Assembly: GCA_039090855.1 (NCBI GenBank)
Contig: CM077013.1
Location: forward strand, 141,443,240 to 141,507,239
Length of the DNA: 64,000 bases
Source: Macrothele yani
Lineage: Eukaryota > Arthropoda > Arachnida > Araneae > Macrothelidae
Direction of reading: 5' to 3'
In this document: positions 33,480 through 45,192 of the stretch, one piece after another
How the letters are laid out: each line of letters starts with the position of its first letter
Numbering within the stretch: position 1 is the stretch's first letter
The notes under the pieces: generated by a model
The model's input: the letters and a program-made list of their open reading frames with translations, nothing else
Told to the model about the DNA's origin: nothing
Databases searched by the model: none
Translations under genes and position numbers: made by a program

Positions 33480-33878
33480 GTAAGTATTCTTGGCATGTTG
33501 AAACTAATGAGAAGTATGAAATTTTATTTGGTTAAAAATTATTTAAGATTTTTTTATAGGAGAGGGATGAAGAATCAATGCTGGTATCATAGTTCAAAGT
33601 CAGTGTAACAATTAAGTAGAACACACACACACACACACACACATTGATTATAAATGCTCAGTGCTAGGATTTTGAAAAACACTTCCAAATATGAGAACTT
33701 GGTGGTCTTCGCCCAATTTGAGTGGTCCACAAGTACACCACTGCTAACACATCTAATATGCACACTGTGTTGGTTTTATTGTCCTTCTTCAAGGTGGGCT
33801 ACAACATAAACTTTAATTTCAAATTAGCTAAATAATAGAGCACAACAAATATTAAGAAATGCTTTCATGCATTGATTA
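33480..33878. other. Intron sequence
   Basis: Contains an (AC)n run at 33621-33643. Otherwise nothing recognised. Confidence 0.5.
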
Positions 33879-34249
33879 CAGGGTTCGCACAGGTCCCCAA
33901 AATCCTACAATGTTATGGAATTTGATTTTCCTTTCTACCAGGCCTGAATAAGGAAAATCAAATTCCACGACTTAAAATCAAATTCCGTGATAAGTCCTTG
34001 ATTTCTCACATTTTTATGAAAGATCCTGGAATCGTCTTGGAATTTTTTTTGCAGTAAAAAAACAAGATTGGTCAAAATGTTTGGATTGATTGCATCACTT
34101 TGATACATACTGACAGAAAATCCACCTTCCACTGAAGCATTTCCATGAGACATAATGAGACAAATTTTTATTACATCCCAAAGTTCACCGAATTGTTTTT
34201 GGTTGTCAAGTAGAGCACTGTAAAATTTGTCTAATCCAATGGAATCTGC

Positions 34250-34522
34250 AAGAAACATGTGCTGTTTGCTGGAAACCCTGTGATGTCTTCTAGCGATGCC
34301 ATCTGCAAGAAACGTGCTGTTTGCTGGAAACCGGTGATTGGTGTCTTCTAGCGATGACATCACTTCGAATGTTTGCTGGAAACTCTGTGGTGTTTTCTAG
34401 CGATGACATCACTTCGAATGTTTGCTGGAAACCGATGATTAGTGTCTTCTAGCGATGACATCACTTCGAATGTTTGCTGGAAACCCTGTGGTGTCTTCAA
34501 GCGATGACATCACTTCGAATCC
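34250..34522 (+). repeat. Minisatellite, about 62-bp units
   Basis: Four to five copies of a unit containing TTTGCTGGAAAC, TGTCTTCTAGCGATG and ACATCACTTCGAATG. The central copies are nearly identical and the first is diverged. Confidence 0.88.
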
Positions 34523-34598
34523 ATGGAGTGTGGAGACATGGTGTTATCTCTTTCATCTCATGTGACACTGCAGTGCCACATGACCTTGGTTTGTGGTA

Positions 34599-35461
34599 CA
34601 GTGTAACTTGGATAATTTGAAGCTGAAGGGACCACAAAAATAATTCGAATTATCGACAAATTCGAATTAGGCAATTTTAAATATGGGCACATTCAAGTAA
34701 TGTAAAAAACAAAATATTTATTCATATACAAAAAAAAAGTACAGTATAGCAAATTTAAAAGTTTTTTGTAAAAAAAGAGTTAAATTTTGGCCTGCTTCTT
34801 AGAATTTATGTTATGGGTCAGTATAAATTCCTCAAGTTTATCGAGTGAATGAAATAGTCACATTCTGCTGTCCCTCAACAAACTTCCTTAACTGTTGGAG
34901 GTGAAACAAGGCCTCTACTGAATTGGCAAGGTGCTCTTCAGGAAGTTCTGGCCCTTCCACTTCTTCACCTGGAGATACACAGCAGGTCTTCTTATTCATA
35001 ACATCAGCCAAGATCTCATCATCTGTGAGCTTACCACAAACAGCTAAATTGTCATCAACTCTCAGAAAAGCATCATATGGTACATCACGGCCTACGTCTT
35101 CCCAGTACTCCACAGTGGAAAGACGTAGGCCGTGATGTACCGTCTCCTTGCCACCAATTCCTTGATGTAGTTGAGACTCATCATTGGAGTGCTGGGAGCC
35201 TGCTTTTCCAAAGCCATTGGCTATAGTCTCAGGTTTAACTTGTTGCTTTATCCAGAACGGTATGCGCCCATTTTGAAAATTAATTGTTGAAAATACGAGA
35301 ATACGAAAATGGGGTTTTCTTCGAATTAAACAAAAAAAAAAAAAAAAAATTAAAGGCTTTTTTTAAACATTATTTGTATAGAAAATTCAAGAGACCAAAT
35401 GAAAAATTCGAATTAACCAAGAATTCAAATTAAAAACGTTTGAATTAGACAAGTTACACTG
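34599..35461 (-). mobile_element. Tigger/pogo-like non-autonomous element
   Basis: 863 bp with termini CAGTGTAACTTGGATAATT and complement ending AAGTTACACTG, flanked by TA at 34597-34598 and 35462-35463. Repeated AATTCGAATTA words near both ends are typical of pogo/Tigger elements. Only the transposase C-terminus remains. Confidence 0.8.
34838..35113 (-). pseudogene. Tigger/pogo transposase C-terminal fragment
   Basis: 91 residues: DVPYDAFLRVDDNLAVCG and LTDDEILADVMNK resemble the acidic C-terminal region of Tigger/JRK-type transposases (DVPYDDFVxVDD and LTDEEIVxDV). No DDE core. Consistent with an internally deleted element. Confidence 0.65.
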
Positions 35462-35468
35462 TATAATA

Positions 35469-36561
35469 CCAGGGTTGTACTGAAAGTAATGCAAAAGTGG
35501 GCATAACTTTTTTATTAACTGACATAGGTCGTTTAAATTGCACATGTTGGTAGAGTAAATCTTTCTGTGTACAAAGCTCAACATAGTCTCCATCACAAGT
35601 GACGCATTTGTGCCATCGTTGAACCCATTTCTCAAATCCTTTTTGAAAAAATTCAAATGTGTACTGTTGTACCCACTTCTTCACAGTCACTTTCACCTCA
35701 TTTGTGCCATCAAATTGTTGTCCCTGGAAACTGTCCTTCATTGGACCGAACAGGTGGAAGTCAGAGGGTGCCAGATCTGGGCTGTATGGTGGACCACCGA
35801 CCTACCTAATTTGCTAATCGCCTGATTTGTTGCCAAAGATGTGTGGTCTCACATTGCCATGGTGAATGTGGATCCTTTTCAGATTCTTGTTCGGTCTCTT
35901 CCTCTTTATGGCTTCTCTAAGCTTCTTGAGTGTCTCAATGTACCGCTAGCTGGTCATGGTACGGCCATGTTCCAGAAAATCAAGGAGAATGACACCCCTG
36001 TCATCCAAAAAAACTGTCACCTTGACTTTCTGTGCTGATTGCTGGCTCTTGAATTTCTTAGACCTTGGTGAAGAAGTGTGACGCCATTCCACAGATTGAT
36101 TCTTCGTTTCCGGATCTTAAAGATACGCCCACATTTTCCCCTCTCACCAGATCAGAAAAAAAATGTGTCTTCATTGGCTTCAAATGCTACCAGCATATCA
36201 GAGCAGACTTCCCCCTTCTGTTCTTCAAATTGGGTGTCGACTGCTGATGTACCCACTTTGCACATACTTTCCAATACCCTAAGTCTTCCACCATCTTCTG
36301 TATGGCATTGTGACCACAGTTCAGTTGTGGCAAAAGCTCACGGATTGTGACTCATCTCTCCACACGAATCAATTCATCCACTCACTGACAGTTCATATCA
36401 ATGGTCACAAATGATGGCATTCTCCGTTTAAATTACCATGTCTCCATCACCGAAGCCAAAGCATCGAGCCGTGGCCATCTGGGCTCCATAACCAGTCCCC
36501 GCCCAGCGCACACTGTTTCATGTGTCTTGAGAAATACTTGCAGGCTACACTTGTTGTTAGG
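35469..36561 (-). mobile_element. mariner-like element, degenerate
   Basis: The left end CCAGGGTTGTACTGAAAG follows a TA (35467-35468). The right end is approximate. The minus strand shows, with many stops and shifts, KVKVTVFLDDRGVILLDFLEHG, a mutated HHGNVRPH (family HDNARPH, so the second Asp is replaced by Gly), SPDLAPSDFHLFG (third Asp) and FEKWVQRWHKCVTCDGDYVE at the C-terminus. Inactive. Confidence 0.78.
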
Positions 36562-36718
36562 TACTTTGTTTTCGCCTGAGCTCCATTTTTTTTTTTTTTT
36601 TTATTGTTTATGTTTCCCATTCCATCGCTCTCATTTGTTACTTTGTTAATTTAACAACAAGGTTGTGGTTTGTTGTTCGATCACTGGTTATGGATAATTT
36701 TATTCCTTGTTTTGGAAT

Positions 36719-36904
36719 ATGGCTGGAAAATGTGTATTCCAAGAAGTTTGGTTAGAGAATAGTTTATTTTCAGGTTGGCTGTTACCCAATTCCAGTAGCA
36801 AATCTAAAGCTCGTTGCAAATTGTGCATGAAAAACTTTGACATTTCCAACAATGTGTATCTGGACTGAAAAGCCACATGATGAGACATAAATCTAAAGTG
36901 TTAA
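36719..36904 (+). pseudogene. BED-type zinc finger relic of a hAT-like transposase
   Basis: An ATG at 36719 opens MAGKCVFQEVWLENSLFSGW, followed by KARCKLCMKNFDISN, a stop, then KSHMMRHKSK. The Cys-x2-Cys and later His-x3-His spacing with the KNFDIS block is the N-terminal BED finger seen in many hAT-related proteins. No downstream transposase core was found. Confidence 0.55.
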
Positions 36905-37142
36905 CTAAAAGTAATTCAACATAACTGTAATTTTTTTTATTTTTTTTTTATAATATCTACTAAGTAAAATAGAATGCAATAATAATAAACTTACTATGCA
37001 GCAAAAAAAATGAGTGAGTGATAAAGAATCAGTGTGAGCTGTTTCACAGTTATTGAGGTAATTTTTTTCTTCCTATATTAATTATTTTAAGAAACTAATG
37101 TATTTATATTACATATGGCAATAAAAATGCAAACCTGGATGT

Positions 37143-37466
37143 ATATTAGTCGGACCAATAGTTCTGGAAAAAGTTTTGGACCCTGCTGTATGAACCCTGA
37201 GCATTATTTCTAGCAAAAAATTAAACTCCTGGAAAAGTCCTGGAATTTATTTTCTGTAAATGAGTATGAACCCGTGATTAGACTTTATATTTCAGCTAAT
37301 GAACATGTGCATTATATTTAAATTTAGTAAGTATTTTGATGGGTCTAAAGTTTAGATTTTTTTTTTTTCACTTCATTGGATGTATAGTGACACTGCCAGA
37401 AGTGGGTGGATTAGAATGTGCAATACCTGGGACTTTTAAGGCCTTTAATCACAGCCCTGTTATGTA
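37143..37466 (+). repeat. Segmental direct repeat, unit 1 (about 323 bp)
   Basis: Runs from TATTAGTCGGACC through AGTCCTGGAATTTATTTTCTG and GTGCAATACCTGGGAC, and is repeated from 37467. It includes the right end of the hAT-like element plus flanking intron, so the duplication came after that insertion. Confidence 0.8.
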
Positions 37467-38815
37467 TATTAGTCCTGAAAAGTCCTTAAATAGTCCTGGA
37501 AGAAGTTTTGGATCCTGCTGTACATAACCAGAGTACTATGATTCTAGCAAAAAATGAAGCTTCTGGAAAAGTCCTGGAATTTATTTTCTGTAAATGAGTA
37601 TGAACCCGTGATTAGAATTTATATTTCAACTAATGAACATGTGAATTACAACTTTACTTAGTATTTTTATGGGTGTAAAATTAAGTAGATTTTTTTTCAC
37701 CTCATTGGATATATAGTGATCATCCCTTGTTTTTGTTTTTTAGCAGTTAGCAACATTTGCTAGTGGCCTTATTTTTTACTAGCAAATTGCATTATCTACT
37801 AGCAAAAGTTTATTAACATTATACAGAAAAAACTTTAACATGCCCCTTCCATTAGTCAATCATGTTTTCCTCCTCCTCCTCCTCCTCCTCCTCCTTTTTT
37901 TTTTTTTTTCTTAATGCGTCAAAGGCACGTGCAAGGCGTTCACTTAATTGCGCTAGCGCATTCTGGGCGATCGCTAACTCATTGCAACGGAAGCTTGTGG
38001 ACCTCCTCTATTGGGAATTAAAATGCGAATACTTATTTTCCCGGAAAGCTAAGCAATGCAATTTTTTTACAGTGTGATTTGCTGAGAAAAGAAGATACCC
38101 CAAATTTTGCCAAAATATTTGCATTGATAAGTTCTCAAATTAAGATTGAATTTTTTTATTAAGGTAGAAGGACAGATTTCTTAATAAAAAAAAATAGATG
38201 TATATTCAAAAGTTATCGGTGGATTTTGGTGAAATTTGGGGAATCTGTTTTTCTTAGCAAATCATAGTGTCTTTAAAAAATTCACATAATTTTCTTAAAT
38301 TTTTGAGAAAATAAAATTTTCACATTTTTATTCTTACTGAAACAGTGAACAGCAGTTGCAATTCTGGCAGGTCAGGTAGTCGGAAGCGGAAGCAGGGGAC
38401 AATTAATGCTTTTAGAGGTGGGGGTGAGGTTCTATAGTGAAAAAAATTTAGTCTTGGCAACGCCTTCCAGCTTTCACCGAGGAGTGAATTGCAGTTAGTC
38501 ATTCAACAAGTTTTGGGGAAGGAATGTGCAGCCGTTGATTTTTTTTCCCAGCACGCCGACAGAGTTTTTTCCACGGCGCAGACCTTTATTCCACATGTGC
38601 AATGCAGTTGGCACTTTACATTTCACACTAAAACTTTAAAAATTTTTCCACTAGCAACTTTTGCTAGAACCACTTTTTGTCACTAGCAAAATGCTTTAGC
38701 TTGCTAGCAATTTGCTACTAACTACTGGTCGAAGTCAAGCCCTGATAGTGCCAGAAGTGGATTAAATTGTTCAATATCTGGGGCTTTTAGGGCCTTCAAT
38801 CTCATCCCTATTAAG
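37467..38815 (+). repeat. Segmental direct repeat, unit 2, interrupted
   Basis: Unit 2 matches unit 1 at 37467-37720, is interrupted by the insertion 37721-38744, and resumes at 38745 (ATAGTGCCAGAAGTGG) to about 38815. Confidence 0.78.
37721..38744. mobile_element. Non-autonomous hAT-like element in repeat unit 2
   Basis: The ends CATCCCTTG and CAAGCCCTG (complement CAGGGCTTG) are roughly inverted, with TAGCAA-type words repeated near both. The flanks ATAGTGAT (37713-37720) and ATAGTGCC (38745-38752) look like an 8-bp target duplication with two changes. The boundary is supported by the uninterrupted unit 1. A (TCC)n-T run lies at 37868-37910. Confidence 0.65.
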
Positions 38816-38828
38816 TCTGAGATACTGA

Positions 38829-39072
38829 TAAAACGCTGATATCCGTTTTTATTGGTGTAATATTATGAAACTAGGACAAAACCCTAGCTTTCGCCACCAT
38901 TGGGGACTTCAGGAAGAAGAAGGCTTCTTCTCTATGCTAGCTTGGGTGAAACGCTAGCTTTTGCCACCACGGGTGGCTTCCTCAGGCTGAAGAAGCCACC
39001 CGTGGTGACAAAAGCTAGCGTTTTGTCCTAGTTTTGTAATATTACACCAATAAAAACGGATTTCAGCATTTT
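38829..39072. mobile_element. Fold-back repeat, probably Penelope-like terminal sequence
   Basis: The outer arms pair (AAAACGCTGATATCCG at 38829 with complement ending 39072). An inner palindrome spans 38948-39023 (ACGCTAGCTTTTGCCACCAC and complement). The right end, with ACACCAATAAAAACGGATTT, resembles the 3' end of the Penelope-like unit at 53600-53694 (CGCCTATTAAACGGATTTG). That is the basis for the assignment. Confidence 0.55.
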
Positions 39073-39250
39073 ATTACTATGACTGGCGTATATCTACCCA
39101 ATTTTTCTGTTAAGTCTGAAATAGTTTCAGTGTGTTTTGCCGATCTGATTTGATTTCTCCCTTATTTCTGAATCCCCATTCACACTCTGCTGATGTGCAA
39201 GAATAGAATGTAAAACTTCAATCACAGTCAAATATTTCCATGCCTCATAA

Positions 39251-39424
39251 TAATTAACACAGCAATCAGACATCTCTGAATTGACTGCATTTACTGTTCT
39301 TCACGTAATATCAATCACATCAGGAAACTTGAAAATTTCATTTTCAAGTTTTCTGATGTGATTGACGTTATGTGAAGAACAGTAAATACAGTCAATTCAG
39401 AGATGTCTGATTTCTGTGTTAATC
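39251..39424. mobile_element. Near-perfect palindrome, 86-bp arms
   Basis: The arms 39251-39336 and 39340-39424 are almost exactly complementary with a 3-nt loop. TAATTAACACAG begins the left arm and its complement ends the right. Part of it recurs at 47484-47697. No ORF. Confidence 0.8.
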
Positions 39425-39939
39425 ATCATGATGTATTTTCCCCATATTATGAGAAGAATATTTCTTCCACATATGTATTTCCATGCCTAAAATGATACTG
39501 TGAATCTATCTCTTCTTGGAACAATTTGCTGGGTTCTACATTGCAACAATAAAGTGATTCTTTTAAAGGAAATCCATTCTACTTCTGTAACTAGCCATCT
39601 GAAATTTCAATTTCTAAAATGCATCATTGTATTCATCAATTATATGTATCTTTGTGTCTTTTAATGAGGTAAGTACATCAGTGTAGGGGATTAGCCCACA
39701 GCTGACTGTTCCAGTTGGCCATTCAACTTAAGGATTCTGGAACAAAACCCAGTGAGTTGGGGTCTTTTCACCAATGTCACAGAACTAGCTGGCACCTCTC
39801 CAAGATTCACAGAGGCTCTAGTTGCTGTTGTGTGTGCCATTGTTACCGCGGAGTGTCCTGAGAGGGCAAACCCATCTCTCACTTAAAAAATGGTGAAATT
39901 AGTAGGTGGGTGAATTCTTCATTGAAAGTCATATAGTGG
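39425..39939. other. Intron sequence, unassigned
   Basis: 39440-39490 (GAAGAATATTTCTTCCAC) is shared with 47670-47700. The rest is not recognised. Confidence 0.45.
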
Positions 39940-40555
39940 CTTTGGGGGTGTTCACAGGAATGATGGGTTCTCAAGAGAGTCCCACATGGCTGTGTATGAG
40001 AGTGTGATTGTTCCTACTCTGATGTATGGGCAGTGAAACCTGGGTACTGCAGAAGAAACATAGCAGTCGTTTGTGTGCTGGAAAAATGCGTTACTTACGG
40101 GGGATGTGGCGAGACACATTGTGATTGTGTGAGAAACGAAGATATGTTGCAGTTGCGTAATGTAAAGCAAAATGTTGTTAGCAAGGTGGAGACTAATATG
40201 CTTTGGTGGTTTGGCCATGTTGGAAGAATGAGTGATGAGATGCTTACTAAGAAGATATTTTTAGCCCAAGTGGCAGGAAGGAAAAGCAGAGGAAGGCCAA
40301 GGAAGTCGTGGGAGGATCAGTTTCAGGAGTGTCTGCATGAGAAAAAGATTATGAGTATGAAGTATAGAAGGTCTTGTGTACGGCGTGTGATGGATGTGAG
40401 TGGAGCCCAAGGTGTATGTCAAGATTGCTGTAAATGGAGAAGTGTTTGATACAGCAACAGTAAGTAAAAATTATCTGGTAGTTTGTATTTCTTTGTGGAG
40501 CTAACCTCTGAATCTTAGAGAACAGTGCAGTGATATGTATGTATGTGTGTATGTA
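39940..40555 (+). mobile_element. LINE 3' fragment (RT C-terminus), copy 2
   Basis: A frame at 39960-40060 gives VPHMAVYESVIVPTLMYG and a decayed ETW motif. 40033-40449 (138 aa) gives MLWWFGHVGRMSDEMLTKK and AGRKSRGRPRKSWEDQ, the terminal region following the RT of many non-LTR elements. The 3' end is a (TATG)n tail. It differs from the RTE family at 1940-8237, and I do not assign the clade. A mariner inserted into its tail. Confidence 0.8.
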
Positions 40556-41846
40556 CACAGTGCGTCAAAGAATTTTTAGGACTGGGTCTGTAAAATGAAA
40601 TAGAAACAAGAAATTATAATTTGTTTTGGTTTGTTATTCAAAACAAGTCCCCGCGGCTTCAATTCACTTGTTAAAGCGATTTAATAATGATTTGAATGCC
40701 TGTTCCAGTTCACTTTGCGGAATTGCCTCCAAAGCACGCGTCGATATCATCAAAATAACGCCCTTTTAACGTCATTTTAAGTTTTGGGAACAACGAAAAG
40801 TCGCAGGGTGCTAAATCAGGCGAATACGGTGGATGATTCAACACACAGACGTTATTTTTCGCCAAAAATCTACGAACAAGAAGTGAGGTGTGACTGGGTG
40901 CATTATCGTGCAACAAACACCAACTGTTTTCATCTCGATATTCTGGACGAATGCGACGAATTCTGCCCATCAAATGCCTCAAAACATTTCAATAAAACTC
41001 ACCAGCAATTGTTTGTCTACTTGGAACAAATTCTTTGTGGATAATACCCTTACTATCGAAGAATGTAATGAGCATTGTTTTGATTTTCGGTGGAACTTTT
41101 CTTGTTTTTTGGCTTGTGGTGAGTTTTTTTACTTTCATTCCGCACTTTGTCTCTTTGTTTTAGGATCATATTGAAAACACCATGTTTCATCACCAGTAAC
41201 AATCGATTTTAAGAAGTTTGGATCATTTTCGGCGGCTGAAATGATGTCTCTGCAATGTGCACTTCTCCTTGATTTTTGTTCATTGTTTAACGTGTGTGGA
41301 ACAAATTTAGCACAGACTTTTGTTTTGCCCAAATCTTCATGCAGGATGGTTCGAATCGTTTCTTTGTTGATGTTTAAAGACTCTTCCATCGTTCTTAGTG
41401 ACGCACATCGATTGTTTGCCACGAAATCACGCACTTTTTCAATAATCTCAGGTGACCTAGATGAACTTGGTCTTCCGGTATGCTTATCATCTTCTAGCAT
41501 CTCTCTTCTGTCCAAAAAACGTTTGTGCCACAGGAAAACATTTGATCTACTTAAACAAAACTCACCATAAACTTGTTTCATCATTTGGTACGTTTCCAAG
41601 GCACTGTCACCAAGTTTTGCGTTAAATTTAATAACAGCCCTTTGTTCCATCTTAATAATTCAATATGAAATTTTTTTTTACTTCTAATGAACGCCCGTTT
41701 CGTTTGAGTTACTTTAACAATTACGCAGTACTTTTGGCAGAAAGCATGCAGATGGTCGCGGTTTATAACGCATTCGCGATTACACTGGTGGCGCCACCGT
41801 AGGCTGAAATCTAGTTCCAGTCTTAAAAATTATTTGACGCACTGTG
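40556..41846 (-). mobile_element. mariner (DD34D) element, full length
   Basis: 1291 bp with termini CACAGTGCGTCAAAGAATTT and a near complement ending GACGCACTGTG, between TA at 40554-40555 and 41847-41848. The length is canonical for mariner. Antisense to MCM2. Confidence 0.92.
40650..41650 (-). pseudogene. mariner transposase, frameshifted
   Basis: 41650-41135 (171 aa): MEQRAVIKFNAKLG start, two helix-turn-helix motifs, DDKHTGRPSSSR and SIVTGDETWCFQYDP (first Asp). 40982-40710: LLHDNAPSHTSLLV (second Asp) and SPDLAPCDFSLFPKLK (third Asp), with 34 residues between them. Frame breaks near 41135 and 40730. The triad is retained across frames. Confidence 0.88.
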
Positions 41847-41848
41847 TA

Positions 41849-43490
41849 TGTATGGCCATTCAGATAAGGATAAGATACTACTCACTGCAATTTAACTTCT
41901 ATTGATATCATGATATTTAGCTTTTAGTTGCTCAACAAAATGAAATGAAATCCAGTTTGAATCACATTTTAATTTTGGTCCAAAAATACATTTTTTTTCC
42001 AATTTTTTGTGGGTCTTCTTTCAGGTCATTAAGAGCTTCCATAATATCTTCACATACAGAGAACTGTACGCATGAAACTGTGAAACTGTGTGGTATGTCT
42101 GTTTTAAGGTTAAACGCAAATGAACGTCCTTGATTCGTTGATTTTAGCGGTCCATCAGTGACAGATGCAGATTGTGTTTTGGGGATGATAAATGGCATTT
42201 TTCCTGTTGTAATTTTGGAGCATTAAAAATGGCCCAAAAAATTATTCAGTGCTTTATCTAAATGTAGGAGCCATCAGGTTCAGCGACATTACCTGAACAA
42301 AGTTACTGATACATCGGACTACTGCATTTTATTTTTTATTTTGGACTTGATTTTTAGTAATGTTGGATCAGCAAAAAATGTATCATTGTATTCATCAAAG
42401 GAATTGAACACTGTACATGCTGCTAATACTTACTGTGTATTTTTAGTACTAAAAAAATAATTCGAGTAATCATTTTTTTTGGGGGGGATAAATGCTCTGT
42501 TGCTATGTTAATGTATCAGAATTCCCAGGAGAGAATGATGAGGTTAGTCTCAACACATGTGAACACCATCAAATCAACCTAGAACAATGATTCAAAAATT
42601 ATATTATATTGCCTGGCATGAATGGGGAATATTTTTTTTTTTTTTTTTTTTTGTACATGCAAAATTGAGCATATAAAAAGCCCAGCTCTTTACAGGATAA
42701 AAAGTTTTTTGCTTTTTAATCTCAGTCCCAATTTTCTTACTACTCAGAGGCTCTGCTTTATTTAATAATATTAATAATAATGGTGTGTGTGTTTTGGGAG
42801 ATTAAAGATCAAAATTGATGACCATGAAAACTAAATTGTCCATAACATGATTGTGTGATATCTCAAAAAAAAAAAAAAAAAAAAAAAAAAGCTCATGTAA
42901 TAAGCTTTCAAATGGGCCCAACATGAGTTCTTTTGATCAATTAGGGCTACAGTTATTTACATATTTGTGGTAGACATGGTAGACACAAAAATGCCTTTTT
43001 CGAAATCTCAAAGTCCTTATAACTATAGAAGTAGTTTTATGTACAAAGCTAAAAAATTTCACTGATTAGTTTCCTTATAAAGCTTTGAAGCTCACCAAGT
43101 TTCGTGAAAATCAAAATGGTTCAGGTCAAAATTATTATTACTTTTTTATGTGTTTATTTGACATGGTGAGTTCAAATTTCATTGCTGGGACAGTTTATGA
43201 AATGCAGTAAAAGTACTTTGTTTCTTATATAGTTTCTGAAATGTTTAGAAAAAGTAGTACAGTACGTTCATAATGTGTGTGTGTACGTTCAGGCATGTAA
43301 AATTCTGGTTCAGGCATGCATTCTTTTGGACAAGCCTGACTGGGCATATTTCAACGTGGAAATTTTTCTGGCCCTGCCTAGAACTCATTCAGAAGACAGC
43401 AATAGCCTTCATAAACATATATTGATGGAGGAAGAGAACAAAGAGAAGCAATCTTGCAGCCTGGAAAAGTAAAATTTCTAAACCCTATCT
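41849..43490. other. Intron sequence, unassigned
   Basis: Several poly(A) and poly(T) runs (42625-42653, 42866-42890) and a small minus-strand open frame (41962-42198) with no recognisable domain. Confidence 0.45.
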
Positions 43491-43695
43491 GAGCCACCCC
43501 AGTGGCGCAGTGGTTTCAGCTCTGGCTTCTGACCATTTGCCAGAGACAGGTCTGGGTTCGAATCCCAATGACGCATGGATATTGTGTCTCTCTTACAGCA
43601 CTGGCTCTCTCCCATCCCTGGAACCAATGATCCTAAATTAGGGACACTAAGTTGCTCACAGTGGTCGTTAAACCTCAAAAAAAAAAAAAAAAAAA
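43491..43695 (+). mobile_element. tRNA-derived SINE, copy 5
   Basis: A box AGTGGCGCAGTGG near 43500, B box GGGTTCGAATCCC near 43554, the conserved body with a deletion before CACTAAGTTGCTCAC, and an A tail at 43676-43695. Confidence 0.9.
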
Positions 43696-45192
43696 GACTG
43701 AACACCTGATAATAAATGTATGTTTAGAAATTTGAAAATTGAAAAAAAAAAAAAAATCTCAAATCGAGACCCATAAACATTAGAAATCACGTGGAGTTTC
43801 CTTTTCATGAAAACTGTCATTCTTAATGATATTTCACTTTTGCTGTAGGTTTTATTGAACTTGTTCACAGCATTAAATAAGGATCTTACACTATGTTAAC
43901 CTGTGTTGGTCAGTCCAAAGTGGCAACTAGCTGTTTTCACTCTAAAGTTTAGGCTGAAATTCATGTTGACAGGAGTCATTTAAGTATATGTTGAACATCA
44001 CTTTTTAACATTATACTCATACGTACATTACTCTCCTAATGCATGCAGTATTTCACTACCAGTCTGGAATTTTGTAAATTTTTTTTTTTTTTTTTTTTTT
44101 TTTACATTTCATAAAGGAATGTTAATACAGCTATGAGAATTTTTTAGAAGTGGAAAGAAACATTTTAGTACCTAACAATATTTAATGCAATTTGTGAAGG
44201 GGTATTATGAATTTGTAACTAAGAGTTTTTTATTTTCATATTCCCATGTGTTTCAACATTATTGCTACACTGGAGTGCATGAAAACTGGAAAAAAGTTTT
44301 CATGTGATCATATTTTTTTCTTTTCTGAATATATTTTACAAAATTTTAGGTTTTTTTAATGGTCAGCTAATTGCTAAAATTTTTAATAATTTTACAAATC
44401 CTGTGAATTATATACATTTTACCAAACTCAATTGCATCTGAAGAAGGTAACAAATAGTAGAGATATAGCTTTTAATTTGAATTTTGGGATATTAAGTTCT
44501 AAATGGCTTTGGAGAAGGAATTTATTGTCTGTTATTTCACAAGAGAAACTTTTTTCCACAAATTTAGTGAAGATTTAGAATTCTTTTTCTTAATGATAAA
44601 TATATATTTTAAGCATTCAGCGATTAATGTAACAGGCTTGATCAAGCAATGCTGCTTTGTGTATTACACCTAGATTAAACAAAGTTTTGAACAGTGCCCA
44701 ATTTTTGTTATAAAATATTTGTGACTGTTTCTGGTGAGTGCCTGTACTTACAAATCATTTCAATTTTGTTATGTTGGCATAAATTATAGAGTTCTTCTTC
44801 AGTGTGCATTTTGAAAGCTTTCCATTGTAGAAAAAATAGCATGTATTGGGAAAAGGCTCCATTTCTCTCTCCTAAACAGATTTCAAGGAAAATTTTGAAT
44901 TAATTGAGGAAAAGGGAGATGAAAAACCTTTCTTAAAAATATTGTTTTTAATTAGTCTAATCTATTATTTTTTGAAGTACTGTAAACAGAGTTTTTGTTG
45001 TTGTGTTCTGTTTATTTCTTGTTTTCATTTTATCCATCTGTATTTTCCTACAGGCTTCTTAAACAGTTTATTGAATAAGCTTTTATAGGTTGCACTTAAA
45101 CTAAGTTTGACCTAAAATAATGAGAAGAAAGCTAAACGTTTCTTAAATATAATTTCTATTAAGGCCTCTAAAATTTCCTTTCTTTTTTTCAG
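43696..45192. other. Intron sequence, unassigned
   Basis: AT-rich with a T run at 44079-44103. No gene or known repeat recognised. Ends in a polypyrimidine-CAG acceptor. Confidence 0.5.

Larger units (their letters stand above)
33879..37275 (+). mobile_element. Decayed hAT-like element hosting other insertions
   Basis: The left end is CAGGGTTCGCACAGG (33879) with an inner fold-back of about 20 bp (GGAATTTGATTTTCC and complement, 33918-33976). The right end has a complement that reads CACGGGTTCATACTCA (about 37275). Such CAGGGTT ends are typical of hAT elements, and a BED-type zinc finger relic at 36719-36900 fits. The interior also holds a minisatellite, a Tigger-like element and a mariner relic. 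The extent is inferred; a clean target duplication was not found. Confidence 0.5.

Noticed and set aside
33541..33608. Extension of MCM2 exon D beyond 33479
   Set aside because: The open frame runs on by chance. GTAAGT at 33480 and exact continuation of the family sequence in exon E show the true end.
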